From assembly GCA_024449915.1 (NCBI GenBank), contig JAMZAV010000297.1, forward strand, positions 930,001 to 994,000: 64,000 nt of DNA, given 5' to 3'. The DNA is from Sweltsa coloradensis (Eukaryota > Arthropoda > Insecta > Plecoptera > Chloroperlidae). Below, in pieces: positions 1 to 13,527 of this stretch. The translations under genes and the position numbers were made by a program. Every line of letters starts with the position of its first letter. Position 1 is the stretch's first letter. The notes under the pieces are model-generated. The model was not told where the DNA came from and did not search any database. It was given only the letters and a program-made list of their open reading frames with translations.

Positions 1-933
1 GCAAGTGTGAATAATTCCCTATAATATTAAACTTAATTACAACCTATTATTCAATTAGTTAAAACTTTTTCACTGCCTGAAAGTTGCATGCCTTGTTGTA
101 GTGCCATGATTCGGTCGTGCCCGAATGCATGTGCTGTGACTGCTCATCGGTTCGTCCGTGCCTGGAATTGCGTCAAACAAGAACTAATCGAGGAGCGAAT
201 TATTTGTGGACGAATATTCTAGTTTGGTTTTGAACTCTACTTGTTTGTTGTTCTAAGCGGAAACTCTCGTAATTACTCTAGCCTTATTCAAGAACCGCGG
301 TAATGAACCAGTTCACATTTTTACCGGACAAATTTCGATAAATGTACAGTTAAAATTGTCTTGATTTGATTTAATGCCATATGAATATTAATTTAACATT
401 GATTAATGTTTATAACTGAGTCTGTATTTTGGTTAAAGTTAACTAATTAAAAAGAGAACATTAAATTATGTATAATTTACTTTTTACCATGTAACTATGA
501 GGTTATCTTTTAACTGTTAGTATAAATGGGCTAAATCTTCATTTCTAATAATTTGTAATTTATGTTGTAGTGCTATAAGTCACCGTTCACGTACGTAATA
601 AGCTTACTGCAATATAAATTATATTACTCCGTACCTAAAATCAAACACATTATACAAGGACTTTGTTTATTGTCCACTGGGCTTATTACCGCACCGGTAC
701 TCGTGGGTAGTAAATTTGCTTGGTGTTTATGGAAACATGATTCGTTTTCTATCAGCATTCAGCGAGCAGCAAACACTGTGGGGAAATAAGCTCTTGTATA
801 CATAAACTACAGTGTATTCCATGCCGAGTGCTCACCCAGGTATACGGTTGCAAACTCTCCATGGAATACACTCTATGCACACTCAAGTTTATTTTATGTA
901 ATAAAATAATTATCTAAATAAATGAGACAGTCT
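1..933. other. Non-coding, nothing identified
   Basis: AT-rich sequence with no open frame of interest and no clear repeat. Confidence 0.6.
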
Positions 934-1445
934 TTAACCCTTTCATTCCCGTACATGATCATGGACATTAACTTTCTAGATTTATATCCGGGTAAAAGAT
1001 AGTTTGTTTTCAATTTGACTCCATATTTTTTCCAGTGCATTAAAAATGAATACTTTTTTCCGATCCCGTTTGGTCGAAAAGTGCCTTTTTTAGAGAAGAT
1101 TTAAAATACACATCTGCAAAAAAGGCTAAAAATGAAAACAATTTGGTTTGTCCCGAAAAAGTAATATATTTCTACTAGTAATGCTGTATTTGAGATACAA
1201 ATACTAATGTAAAATATGCAAAAATAAAGAAATGAAAATTGTCGTAGGAATGTACATCAAATTGACATCTTTACCTAAAATGAAGCCTAAATTCAAAATC
1301 CAAAAATCACAAAAATTCCTTATAAAACGCGCTATTTTTTTTTTGTGAAAAACACTAAAAATCTAAGAAAAAATTAGTATTTTGAAATTATAGCTTAAAA
1401 TAACTTAATTTTGACCAATTTAATTCGGTATTGAAAGGGTTTTAA
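934..1445. mobile_element. Candidate TTAA-flanked MITE (piggyBac-like ends)
   Basis: A TTAA at 934-937 is followed by CCCTTTCATTCCCG. The right end reads CGGTATTGAAAGGG (1426-1439), then TT and a TTAA at 1442-1445. The ends are imperfect inverted repeats that begin with CCC beside TTAA, the arrangement typical of piggyBac-superfamily elements. The roughly 500-bp interior is AT-rich and has no transposase frame, so this would be a non-autonomous copy. The two extra bases before the right TTAA make the boundary slightly irregular. Confidence 0.5.
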
Positions 1446-3001
1446 ATGAATATGACGACTAAAGGTATTCTTCTTCATCCTGTGTCAACTTTTTTAAACG
1501 TTTACCCTCGTCCCTTTGGAAACCCATGTCTCTACTTCCGCTTGCTAATGTTCCTTGTGAGTTGGATGGTATGTAAGCCTACATGTAAGCCCCACCGCTT
1601 TATTCGAGTAGATGCACAAGTCTAGGGTGATTTGCAGCGAGCGTGCGCCACGATTAATGTTTCTGGTGAAAATAAGGGGCGGAGTCGATGTCAATAGTCG
1701 CACTATGTCAGTATCCAGCTACCATCCATCATTGTTAGAGAGAATCCCTGCACCCCCTTTCTGGGGCCCACGAGGTTGTCTCCCTGGGGCCCCGGGTGGG
1801 GGGAGGGGGTCAAAATAAGGTAACTCCCTGGCCGGGAGCCGTGCAATAAAAACAAATGCACTCGGACACCTAGGGGCCGATGAGCGTTCCGCCACACTGG
1901 ACATGTACACATACACTTTGCACTGTTTTCTGTCCCGTCTCGTTTATTCAAACGTCCTAGGAGGTGATTGTGTGGTTCGCTGTTCTTGTGTTCTTAGCTT
2001 ACAATGTAAATGAAGGTAGCTCGACCCCCGGTTGGGTCAGGAGTAGTGTTCTTATCAAGACGACGAACACTACAACAAATGTATTCAATTAGTTATGCAA
2101 TTAGTTATGCAATCATAGTAATCACTTATGATGATTAGTTATACTTTAAAACACGTTCTGCTATGGAGAGTTAAATTTATCAAATTTAGAGAAATGCAGG
2201 GTGTTAGTGTTAACTGTAGATGCTTATCGGTATGTGATTACTGCTAGATATAGATTAATGATGACTTTATTTCATTAAACTCTACTTATACTTAAATTTG
2301 TGGCAAACCAAACTTAAAACATCGAAATCGATCTATATAGGCAATTTTAAATAATCAATTCGTGGTAGACTATTTTAAGTTCTTATTTCTTTGTACTTTG
2401 AATTACGAAATACAATTATAACACTCAGAAATGTAGCATTTGATAGCAATTATTATAATAAATTAACATAAACTCATACAGCAGTAATATATTCTTCAAT
2501 TTGGATAAGCGGTTGCTATTGAATGACCAGATTTACGGTCGCGATTGCTCGACAAAGCAGTTCAGTGGCAGCTATACCTATGCAGTGTATCAGCGCGATG
2601 TCGTATCTTTTATTGATGGCTTCTCTCTCTACCCCAAGAAAGTAGAATCGCGTGGTAGGATATCTTAGCATGAGCTACCCTCCCTCCCTCTCGATCGATC
2701 GATTAAAACTGAACAGTTGCCGAGCTAGACAAGCTGATCCTTCTTTTCTAGCCTTGAGTAGTTAAATCCACGTTTCGCACGTCTTGTCGTGTGCGTCATC
2801 AGGGGTGAATCATTTATTAGGTCTCCTTGGCGCTCCGAGTTGACGATAAGGTACACGGCTTCAGGTACACAGGATCGTCGCACTTCCAACACGTTCGTCG
2901 TATGATTGATTGATGTGAGGGATTTAATTTTCAATAGTGTTCAGTTTGAAACGGGTTTCAAATTTGGGTTTGAAAATGTAAATTAAAAATCGAACATACC
3001 A
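1446..3001. other. Non-coding, nothing firmly identified
   Basis: Contains a GC-rich patch around 1740-1880 with overlapping short frames on both strands, and a small duplication of the phrase AATTAGTTATGC near 2089-2112. No gene is supported. Confidence 0.5.
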
Positions 3002-4033
3002 TACTCAGAAGTTAATTTTCTTCGTGACGTATTAAAATATCACAATATCTTAGGTTGTTTCATGTAATCTTAACTATCACCATACAGTGCCAAAAAAAAA
3101 ACACATTATTTTGTATCCAAATTAATTTCTTTCAAAGAAAGTGCATTTTTTCGTTTAATTCTCTATCGTCATCACAAACAACAAGGTATTGAACACATGT
3201 ACGCGCTTATAAAATTTCCCATTAGTTGGATAAAAACTGTGCACACGAGCTAAAAATATTCCATACTAAACCACTTCATTGGTTAATACGGTGGCGTGGC
3301 GATAGTTCTAGATTGAGAGAAATCCTTTGATCCAATAAAATAAATGTTGCATTGCTTGCATGTTATTGCCTTCTTAATCAACTTGGCTGGCAGAACAATT
3401 GATTTGACAATCACAATGCTGTCGACATTATTTCGCTAAAATGCCTTGGAACACGTTATTGGAAAGAAAAAAGTAAACAATCGTGAGAACTCTACATAAT
3501 GACGCCATGTGTTTTTTTTACATCCACACACATACGATATACATTGTCATACTTGTATTACAATCACAGCCCTAACGTTAACTTCTTGCTTGCAACACCT
3601 CAGCATCTCATTAAATTGAAGAATGGAATCTCCGGAATCTAAGTAAAATGTTGAGATATCTTGTGAGTAGCATCCATTTATTCGCGGATCCAGAAAACAC
3701 AGTTTCTACATTGACTGGAAACGTATTCCCATGGCGGCGTTGAGTGTTCCATTGAAGAAAATCGAATCTCAAGCAACAATGCTTGTGTCTCACCTGGCAG
3801 GTACAGACAGCTTCTAAACAGAACAGCCGCATTTTTCTCACATCCCACCTTTAAATTACTTTTAACCAGGACTTTCAATTCAGCATAATATCTTGTCAAT
3901 ATTGATTTGAACTATACAACATAATGGGTTTTTATAGCACTGTATGGTGATAAATTAGATACCGTAACATGAAACAACATTTTAAGATATTGTGATATTT
4001 TCATAAAACACGGAGAAAATTAACTTCTGATTA
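3002..4033. mobile_element. TA-flanked element with ~130-bp terminal inverted repeats
   Basis: The segment beginning TCAGAAGTTAATTTTC at about 3005 and running to about 3135 recurs in reverse complement at about 3905-4030, with shared wording such as AATATCACAATATCTTA and TATCACCATACAGTGC. The outer ends face outward as in a DNA transposon and both are flanked by TA (3002-3003 and 4032-4033), the Tc1/mariner target. The interior of about 770 bp has no transposase frame. A 35-bp phrase at 3868-3903 recurs just outside the right end at 4035-4070, so the history may be more complex than one insertion. Confidence 0.55.
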
Positions 4034-4070
4034 CTTTCAATTCAGCATAATGTTTTGTCAATATTATTTT

Positions 4071-5163
4071 ATTCAGCCTCCCCTTGCCTATTTTTTGTGT
4101 GTATACTAACCTAACGGTTGACGCGCCCTTATACCAAATAAAGTAAACCAAACCGAAAAATGTAATTTAAAAGATAAATAAAATGGAAATATAACCAAGA
4201 AGGCCTTTAAGAAACTGTTATTGCATGTCGGTATAAATATTTAAGAATAAGCAATGGCTGCCTTGAATTTGTGACTGTCAACTAAGCAAAGTTTTCGAAT
4301 AAATCAAATTCTTCCAGGGTGCAGAAATATGTATTTGCTAATCACGGAGGTGCTTGTCAATGACGTATAGGATGACCTAGCTAGACTACGTCCAAGTGAC
4401 CGCCGCCGCCGACGTCCGAGCGAGTTGAGTGACTTCCCCCTGGACGGCGTTTTAATTGCATGCTTATGTTATGAGTTTAAACCGTGGCTGATGTCACGGC
4501 ATGGCGTACGTCGGACGGGGGCTTAAGACGGCTTGTGACACATCACCTCCCGGGGGAAGGGTGGGCCCTGGGAATGAAATGGCCCGCAGCTCTAATAGAC
4601 AGCAAGTGATGGATTACCATGCCTCTCCTCTCCCGCACAGAGATCTCGAATCACCCTGACAGATTCTGTTAATTTTAAGAAGCTCGGCCGGCGTGAATTG
4701 GCGATGAACGACTGACTGAGGATTGATTGATGGCGGTGCTTAACGGAGCAGCGCAGGCATCGAGGCTTATCACGACGACTGGCGTGATTGTACTATTGTA
4801 TTCCGAACCAATACAATTGGCCGACCATCAAGAAGAAGCATCTCTGAAGTTCAATCTATTTCAATTTAATGTCTGTATGAATGGGGGCATTTTGTAGCAA
4901 GTGTTGAAACGTTTGCTCGAATTCAATTTTTTCCTTTTGGGAAATCACTACAATTGTTGGCCAAGAAAGTGGATGGCTCCTCCCACCTCACCGCTGCTCC
5001 CCTAGATGTCCATGTCTTCTTGATAAATCCCATCCCCAAGGGGTTGAAAACCACTGTATTCCTTGTGTCAGAACGTCTGCTAGAGATGCACAGTTTTATT
5101 TGTTGGGAGTATCCGAAGCCGCGTTTCCAAACATCTGGTTGATGTACCAGGCTGATTACCTGG
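4071..5163. other. Non-coding, nothing identified
   Basis: Mixed composition, with a GC-richer stretch near 4380-4760. No coding exon or clear repeat was found. Confidence 0.5.
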
Positions 5164-5340
5164 ATATTCAGATGTGCTCGCCTGGAAACGTCTTTGGTGG
5201 AGGTGCCGGGTTTGTTGACTAAATATTCAGACATGTTCGCCTGGAAATGTCTTTGGTGGAGGTGCCGGGTTTGTTGACTAAATATTCAGACATGCTCGCC
5301 TGGAAACGTCTTTGGTGGAGGTGCCGGGTTTGTTACTAAT
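5164..5340. repeat. Tandem repeat, 59-bp unit x3
   Basis: Three near-identical copies of a 59-bp unit start near 5164, 5223 and 5282. Each contains TCGCCTGGAAACGTC followed by TGGTGGAGGTGCCGGGTT and then GACTAAATATTCAGA. The embedded GGTGGAGGTGCCGGG word also occurs singly elsewhere in the window. Confidence 0.85.
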
Positions 5341-5378
5341 TTAGGTGTGGAATCGTTTCGTGATGGTTGACTAAAATT

Positions 5379-5955
5379 CAGACGATGCTCTCTCAAGTCG
5401 TCGGTATTGAAAAGAAGCCCCAGATATTCGGTGGAAGTGCGATCTGGCTACATATTCAGATGTTCGGAAGCTTGATCCGAGTTTTACTGAAATGTGCCGC
5501 CTAAGATAACTTTGTATGCCGGATTGTTGTAATTTTTCGATGTCTCTTTGGCAAAACTTTTCGTGGAGGTCGGGTGTTGAATACAACTTGACCGATTCTT
5601 TGGTGAGTGCGGTTTTTGACAAATATTTCATGTTAAACTTGGTATTCGATTTGTTACAATTTAAACAAAAAAAAGTTTTTGGTAGTGCGGTATATTAGTG
5701 TAATGTTTCTAATTATGATATTCAGACGATTCTCATCTCAAGTCGTCGGTATTGAAAGAGCCCAGATATTAAAGAGACAAGCTCATCTGGCTCATATTCG
5801 TGTTCGGAGAGCTATGATCCAGACTTTACTGAAATGTGCGACCTATATCGAATAGACTTGTCATGCGATATTGTAACTTTTTTCGTGTCTTCTTTGTTGC
5901 AAAACTTTTCGTTGAGCCAGGTCAGGGTGAATGAACTGAACGATTCTTGTACGAC
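5379..5955. repeat. Diverged direct duplication, two copies ~341 bp apart
   Basis: The segment at about 5379-5612 recurs at about 5720-5955. Both copies share TCTCAAGTCGTCGGTATTGA, CCAGATATT, TTTACTGAAATGTGC and GCAAAACTTTTCGT in the same order. Copies differ by many substitutions and small indels, so the duplication is old. It directly follows the 59-bp array and probably belongs to the same repeat domain. Confidence 0.7.
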
Positions 5956-8900
5956 AACCTACACAACATAGTCATTTATGTACAGATTGTGTCAAATATA
6001 TTTATTTATATTGTATTCAAATTTCTAGGTTACATTTTATAACTTCATAAAATTTGTTTGCAGTTAATCTATGTTATGTATCTACTAAACCCGTTTCGTA
6101 TATTATGAATGGTATTTATACATCATTGGTTTCCTCCATTAATGGTTTACATTAATATTGTAAAAACAATTAAATTATCTTTAAAATACATTGATTGAAG
6201 ATCTAACGTTCCTTTAAGCAGTTGTCAAAAAATATACTGATATTTGATGTGAATTACGCATTATTGTATAAACCAACATAATTAATACTGATGGTGGTGT
6301 TGATAAAGAGGGGGAGGAGGTAGTTTGTAGTTGGCTCTACCACGAACGTGTTTTGTTCCATATGTTATCCCTGATACATGTGCTAGCGTCCAACGGTATT
6401 TAGCACAAAGTATCGCCATTAGTTGTGACGCATGCTCCATCTAACCTGCTTTGAATGTGTGGTTCCTGAGCCACAATCCCCGGGCCCTGTTAACATAGCG
6501 CCCACCAGCCTAGTCTATCTGTTTAAAGGGTAAGCCTAACCCCCACGGACTTAGCCGGCCAAGACGAATAGTGTATAAATCAGGGGTCCTGGGAAGATAA
6601 TTCACATTTGTAATTGGCCATATTTTATCTCTTGTGTCAAATGGTGTGTTGCGATTTGTAATGGTGTTGCTGAGGCAGTACAGTCAAGTCAAAAACGACG
6701 TTAAACTTTACATAATCATGTGTTTTAACTTTTAAGGTCCACTTATTCACTAAAATCTACTAAAATTCTCAATTAAATAGTTAAATTGGTTTCTAATAGT
6801 TGCGTTACAGGTGATCTTTAATTGTGTGAGTATAAATTAAGAAGAAAAATACAGTAGTTGAAATAAAAAGTAGACCAATAGTAAAATGAGAATTTCCGGT
6901 ATAGGGAATCGATGCTGCAGCCACGGAATTTCAAACCGCTTCTCTCCATCAAGGAAGCCTAGCCTACCTCCAAAATCCACACATAACCCCTGTTTTGTTT
7001 GAAAGGTTAGACGTTAGTCGCGTCTCAAGGGTAAGTATCTTCTTGACAGTTTGGTTCACCCTCGACCAAGGTAAAGCAGTTCCTAGTTGGGGGTAATGTA
7101 GCCATACGGGGCGGCAAGAGTTGTGACGGGAGTTGTACCGCCGGGCGAGTCCCTGGTCGGGGACCCGAGGGCGCGTCAGACTCAGAGGAGGGATGGAATA
7201 CAATGAAAGTGAAAGTGAGAGAAAGTCATCTCGGAGAGAGGAGAGAAGTTTATAAGGCAGTGATTTTAAGTCGGGTTTAAATTGAGAAGTGCTGGTAGCT
7301 GCCGTGGAGCGCGCCATCGTACAGCTGCCTTGTGGCTCCTCGGAGAATACCACCCCTGCAACTTGCTAGATATACTGCCCGCTACACAAACTATAGTGGC
7401 CGTTTGAAAACATATTCCCGTTTTTTTAATCTAGTTCAGGGCTCGCGAGCTATTTCTCCTTTTGAGTAGAAACCTTTTTAGGGTGGGACGAGGGAGTCTC
7501 GAATCTATTACGAAATCTAAAAAGTTGGAAACGGAGGCAATTTTGAAATTAGAAATCAAACATGCTAAAGTGAATTGCATGACTGTAAGAGAGGTATAAT
7601 TTATAGTCTACCTACCTTTAACTTTGTAATACAGATTGAAAGTTTCTTGGTCTGCTTCGAGGTCAATATATGACAAGCGATGATTCACAACCCACAAAAG
7701 GGTTCATATGAAATACAATTTTTTGCTGCGGTCAATCCGATTGGACCACAGATGTTTCAGAAGCGCTTCATAATAATATTATAAATACAAATACAAATCT
7801 ATGACGTACATTTTGAGTATATTATTCATTATTGTCAAATAATAGTTAGTGTACATGATGCTCACGTTTATTTAACAATACAAATATAACAACAACAATT
7901 TTACGTATTAATTATAATAACAATAATAGCACCCATGAATTAATAATTTAACTCTGTTAGTACAAAATGGGGTTACTAGACGAACCTTATTACGTGCATG
8001 TCCCAACTTGCTACCCATATATTATATATTGAATTACTTTTCCTCTGTGTATGTAAAGGGACGCAATCGCAAATGTACTACACATTTGCTGACAAGGATA
8101 TAGATCTTGAGCTCCGCCCTCATGTGCAGTTACAATCTTCTTCGATTTATTTCTAATAGTATAATAGAAAGATAACGCGGCTAAAAACAACTATGACAAT
8201 AATAAGTGCTTTGTGTACGCACTGATGCACATAATATCCATATAGATAATCACAGTTTATCTTGTTTAACACCAATAACTGTCAGGCTCTAATGTCAACA
8301 GTAAAATGCTGGCTTGTTATTGGCCAATTACCTTCCACCGAGTTCTCTGCATCGCGTGCTACCTAGGTGCGTGTGTGCGTGCTCTCCTGTCATGTCACAT
8401 CACGCTATCACATATCACACAATTGACACGTGTTAATAGCCTATCTGTGCGTAAGGAGGTAATTACTGAACAGGAAACCAAAGCCTAATGCTATTCATGC
8501 TTTGTAGTTGGCGAACTTATTGGGTCGCATACATTACCGGGTATACGCTATACCGGTGGTGCTAGCCATGCATTGGGGGTGTCACTGTTCACACAAAAAC
8601 ATATCGTATAATAATTAGTGGAGCTGCTAAGAAACACCACAGTAATCACAGTACGGTTTGACTCACTCGAGGGTGTCGTTAAATCTTACAAAAACAATGC
8701 ATAATATACCTAGGACTGTAAATTGAGTACTTAGAAGGACTATACACACAATTAAATAACTAGCCTTCAATGTTTGCTCCCTATTATAGTGCCATTTTGC
8801 ACGTGTAAAAACGTGTTACATTATTTTTTACTGTTTTAATACAAAATCGATTTTTCATAATGTAATGTAGGCCCTACACCTATATTATTAGTGTAGTCGT

Positions 8901-11249
8901 TGTATAGTTGCAATAAAATGTGTGATAATGTATAAAATGTGTAGTGCTATAACAGTAGACGTACATTTATAGGGCTCTTTCCATTCAGAACGCATATCGA
9001 CAAGAAAATTGTACTTACATAATAAACTATTTCACTGACTGTTACTAATATGAATTCAATATAGAGGTACAGTACCAGTATATCACTTCCAAAAGCAAAT
9101 ATAATGTTCAATCTAATAAAACTAACATGTTTATTTAATAAATTTCCCTAGCGTATTCTTTGTGTTCCCATTGGATACATCCATCTGTTAAAAGCTTGCA
9201 AAAGCGCAATAAAAAGCTCTAATTATGTGTTCTGTCTAGTGTAAATTATTATCCGTCGTTCTCTTCTGTATTTTCATTTTTAATTAGTTACAAAAGTAAT
9301 ATCCACGTAAATAGCTAACTTGGTAGTTAACTAAATAAAATATGTGCATATCCTTTGACTATTCGTAATTGTACCGGTGTATTTAGGTTAACATACTTGT
9401 CGTTTTATTTAAACCCGGCAACATGTTATACAAATCAAGGGTCTGACAGTAAAACATTTTACCCCAACAACACCACTGCATGAAGCTTTATATTTTCTAG
9501 TCTCTATATTATCCAGAATAAAAGTCAGTTGACAAGAACAAACCATCAGCATCTAGTTTGTGTATTAGTCTAAGTGCAGGTTTGTGTTTTGAAGTATACA
9601 TTTTTAAGTGGTATCCTTGTGATTTCAAGAAAATCTGTAATTTATCGAGGTAATTTAATCAAATATGTACACTGTGGTTGCATTGTGTAAGAGTGACAGA
9701 AATATGTTATCAGTCATGATTTAGATTGTGGCCCTAACGTTCACATTTCAGATGTTGTGATCTCGGTATTTTAAAGTCACCAACTTTGTCGTTTTTTTTT
9801 TTTAAATATATCTTTCAGACTTAAATAATCTTAACCAGAAATTAAATAAACATGTATTTGGTTTATATCTACTCCGGAAATATTATCTCAGCATGCATAC
9901 AGTCGAACCTTCTCAAGCGTTCATAATACAATATCAAATTAATGCCCTATAGCTTGTGAGTGTTAGTAAAATTACACATGGCACGAAACACAAAAGTTAC
10001 GAAGCTGTTTAAAATAATATTTTTATGTTTATAAGCTTGTATTGACAAGCAGCTGTTGTGTTTGTGATTTACGCTCATGTTTTTAAGTCTGTTCGTTTGA
10101 CACGCCCATATGAGCGATGCTCATCTGTGAATGACAATGATTTATTAGTGGTAGGTCAATTCAATTACTAGAATGGGTTACAATGAAGGAAGAACAGTTA
10201 ACTTTCTGTGAGTGTACGCTTGAAGTACAACGAACATTTCTCCTGGTATTATGACTTGGTTTATAAATTATTAAAGAACCTGCCAAATAAAATAGTCAAG
10301 ACAAGTGGGATTTATGGATGAATGTTCGTACAGTTATGCAAAATGTGTATAGATTTATAAGCAATGTAGTTGGAGGAAACAAAAATTCCGTGAATTAACG
10401 ACGTATATCCCGCACGTGGAGTTTTCCTCGGATAAAACAATATCATTCCTATTTATGCCTCATTGCCTCGACAACACATTTGTCTGTTAATAATAGCATA
10501 CACGATGTATTATGGCAGTCGTGAGATAAGAAGTGTCCCCTTAAATTTTTTAACATATTTTATGCGTCACATTCTATATTTTCAAGTGAAAAAGTGCAAA
10601 TTCTTAATCATGTCAAAACTGCCTAATTAAGTTGGGGATGAAGAAGATGAAGTCCTAGATCAAGGGGGTGGGATAGCAAAGTAAATGTGTTTATAAAAAT
10701 AAAAATAAACTATTATTAAATTGAATTATCAAAGTTATAAGGGCAACGTACACACTGCAATCTACTTACGTATGATGGAACTAGACTCTTTCATTACCAC
10801 CCAGGAATACTTCCGTGACTTGAGACAGCGAAATACGAACCTTTGTATAACTTTGTAGGAACTTTGTACACAAACTGAAAAATAAGAAAACTCTTGTGTT
10901 CTGTAAAATATGGGCAACACCTTTACTCAGAAAAGATTATTGTCGTGTCAATAAACACAAGACTCAACGATAAATCACCACGAGTTGAAAGAGACCGCGC
11001 TCCTTGTAAGTTCCTCGTCCCTTTGATAGGGTACGAGTGAAGAACAAGAAGTACCCCCACCTTGAACACGTGATTGATCGCCGGAATGAAATGACAACTA
11101 ATAAGCAGAACAATACCAGAGTGTCAGCGATACCTCCAGTACACGGCTGCATTTTATTGTGTAGATTATTATTTTCTAGCGGGGGTCTTATTTGAAATAT
11201 CATTATCAACCACCCTAGGCTAGCTAGTTCGTACCTGGGTGTTCTTTGA
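5956..11249. other. Non-coding, nothing firmly identified
   Basis: About 5.3 kb of mostly AT-rich sequence. The frame on the minus strand at 6964-7353 lies in a GC-richer patch but matches no family I know. No transposon ends were found. Confidence 0.5.
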
Positions 11250-12080
11250 AACAGATCGAACCTAACTTGGCGTTAAATAACTTTTATCGCAGTCGACATC
11301 GCCTCTATTCAGACGTCAACAGCACCTTCTGAAATAGACCAGACGAACAATAACGTCGGTAGAATTGTTATTTTTCATCAGGTGCTGTCACAAGGAAAGG
11401 AAACTACGTCACAGTTGCTCTACCTCCCCGTGGACGTGCACGATAATTTCGACGTACCCTCACGTACAAAACGAAATGACCCTAAAGCCAAGGGCGTCTC
11501 CGGCGGGGTTGGAGCGAGGCTACTTGACGTCATACCTGGGGGTAGGCCCGAGGCGTTGTCGAGGTAGTGTAGGCTGACGGCTAGATATAAGATACCGCCC
11601 TCTAGAAGTCGAGAATCAAAGTCAATCATCTTATCTCCATACTGCGCTACACAGACACCGTCTCGGTTCTGCCCTCGGGCGTGACGTCACATCGCCGAAC
11701 AGCTGTCCCGCTCAGCAAGGTAGGGTTTCTTTTGTCTGAACCTGTTCCTAGAGGATTCGCTCTGTACAATACCGAGCAGTGCGCGTTCAGCTTTAAGCCT
11801 GATAAGTTATAACGAAGGCCTCGTTTTGCCCGTGACGTAAACCGTTCATGCGACTCGTTTAAGCCAATGATCGCGTCGGCTAGGTTGACAAGAACACTGC
11901 TAGTTATTTCCGACTCGCCGGCCGTACTTAACGATTGTGATAATGTGGGAGGGAGTGTACACGCCATGTGGCTCTGCCGCGGTACCAGGTTCGAGGTGGT
12001 ACGAAGGACCACGCACCCACTCACTCACTGCGAGGAACAATCGATTCACTCAGGGCGCCACTCAAAGAACCGTTGACATC
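11250..12080. other. GC- and CpG-rich block
   Basis: This block is visibly richer in G+C and CpG than its AT-rich surroundings and carries overlapping frames of up to 125 codons on both strands. None is a recognised protein, and overlapping frames are expected when stop codons are rare. It could be a regulatory element, an upstream non-coding exon or a decayed repeat. There is no TATA box or other promoter evidence I can defend. Confidence 0.3.
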
Positions 12081-13508
12081 ATAGGGAGGTAGTTTATATC
12101 TGTCCACGCATCATGCTTGGACAGTCACGCTGGGGCTATTTGCGGAAGAATGTATTCAGAAATAAACAAATAGTTCGCTTTTAAAAAGGTATGCGTTGAT
12201 TCACTCAGTCCGTTCACTTCAGTTTGTTTGGGATACAGTGGCGTAGGTAGGGGTCATGGTGAAGGGAAAGATTGGGAGTTTATTTATAAATGAATTTTCA
12301 TTTTCTCTATATTATGTGATCGCTGGGGTGTATAGTGTAGGTAAGGACATCAACAAAAGTCAAATGTATATTTTTCGACTGAACTCCATGGTTGTATATT
12401 ATACTTGTGACTACATTTTGGATGTGCAGAGAGACTCAAGAAAGGCATTGTCGATGGTGTCGGCGCCTACACGGTTGGCTTGGTAGTCTGTAAATTTAAT
12501 GTCTCCCACTGAAAATCAGTTCTGTGACTGAATGGGTAGACTCTAAATGCGAATTCATTTATTTATGTACGTAAAATTTAAATGGAAGCGTTGATGTATA
12601 AATAAATGACAACCTGAATTTTTTTTATGTTAAACACCCAGAATATAATTTTTAATGAAAAGTGCGAAACAAAAAAGAAGTCGCTTTATGTGACGTTAAA
12701 GAGATACAAGTAGTGCAAAACAACGATTTGTTTCAATTTCGTCTGTCGAAGTTTTACATCAATAATTTTGCTTAGGAATATGAAGGACTACCCCTGTTAT
12801 GCCCATATCAAAAACTTTGTTGACTACATCTATTCATAGACGAATGTCAAATTAATATTCAGCGTCGTAGACACACGTTTCCACACGTTGTTTGTAATAA
12901 CTATATGATACGAAAGTGAGAATTGAGACAAGGGGATCTAGTAAAGTACTCGACTAAATAAATTAATGCGAAAATTACCTTTTGATTCTATTATTGTCAT
13001 AATAATTTATAACCTAACCGTGTATTCGCACAAGATTTCAAGACCCAAAGTTGGAGAGGTGTGGGTTGGTGGGGGGAGAGGGAAGTAATGAAATTTTGAG
13101 CTAGACAGATGAGTTACTAAAGATTGTATTTTAACTTTATTATCATCTTAAAGTTCAGTCGAAGTTTCCAAATACTCTGGGTAGGGTTTTATCATTGAGT
13201 TTCGTGCGCAATGCGCGCGTCTTACCCCATTCTGTTTGTCGGCGCGCAGACTAGAAAGTGATGCTGAACAAGCCTGGTTACATATTTATAATATGCGTGT
13301 TCTATTAATCTTGTGGGGTCACATTGACTAACATATGAACCGGGTAGAGAATAGAATCTACACTTCAAATATTTGTGTTCGTGAAAAGCGGGAATATCAC
13401 AAACTACTTGAAGTAGTCTATCGACTGAATTATGCATGGTTGCGAGCCGGCATTCGGTTTGTACAGTCGTTCAGTGGCGGCTTGTGAGTCGTGACTGGCT
13501 GAGTTGTT
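12081..13508. other. Non-coding, nothing identified
   Basis: AT-rich, with no supported gene or repeat. Confidence 0.5.
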
Positions 13509-13527
13509 GGGGGGGGGGGGGGGGGGG
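13509..13527. repeat. Poly-G run (19 G)
   Basis: An uninterrupted run of 19 G. Its length is liable to sequencing error. Confidence 0.85.

Noticed and set aside
6964..7353. 129-codon minus-strand frame
   Set aside because: Low-complexity Ser/Leu stretch from a purine-rich tract. No family resemblance.
11647..12024. 125-codon minus-strand frame
   Set aside because: It has no recognisable family, overlaps equally open frames on the other strand in a GC-rich block, and shows no splice sites in a consistent phase.
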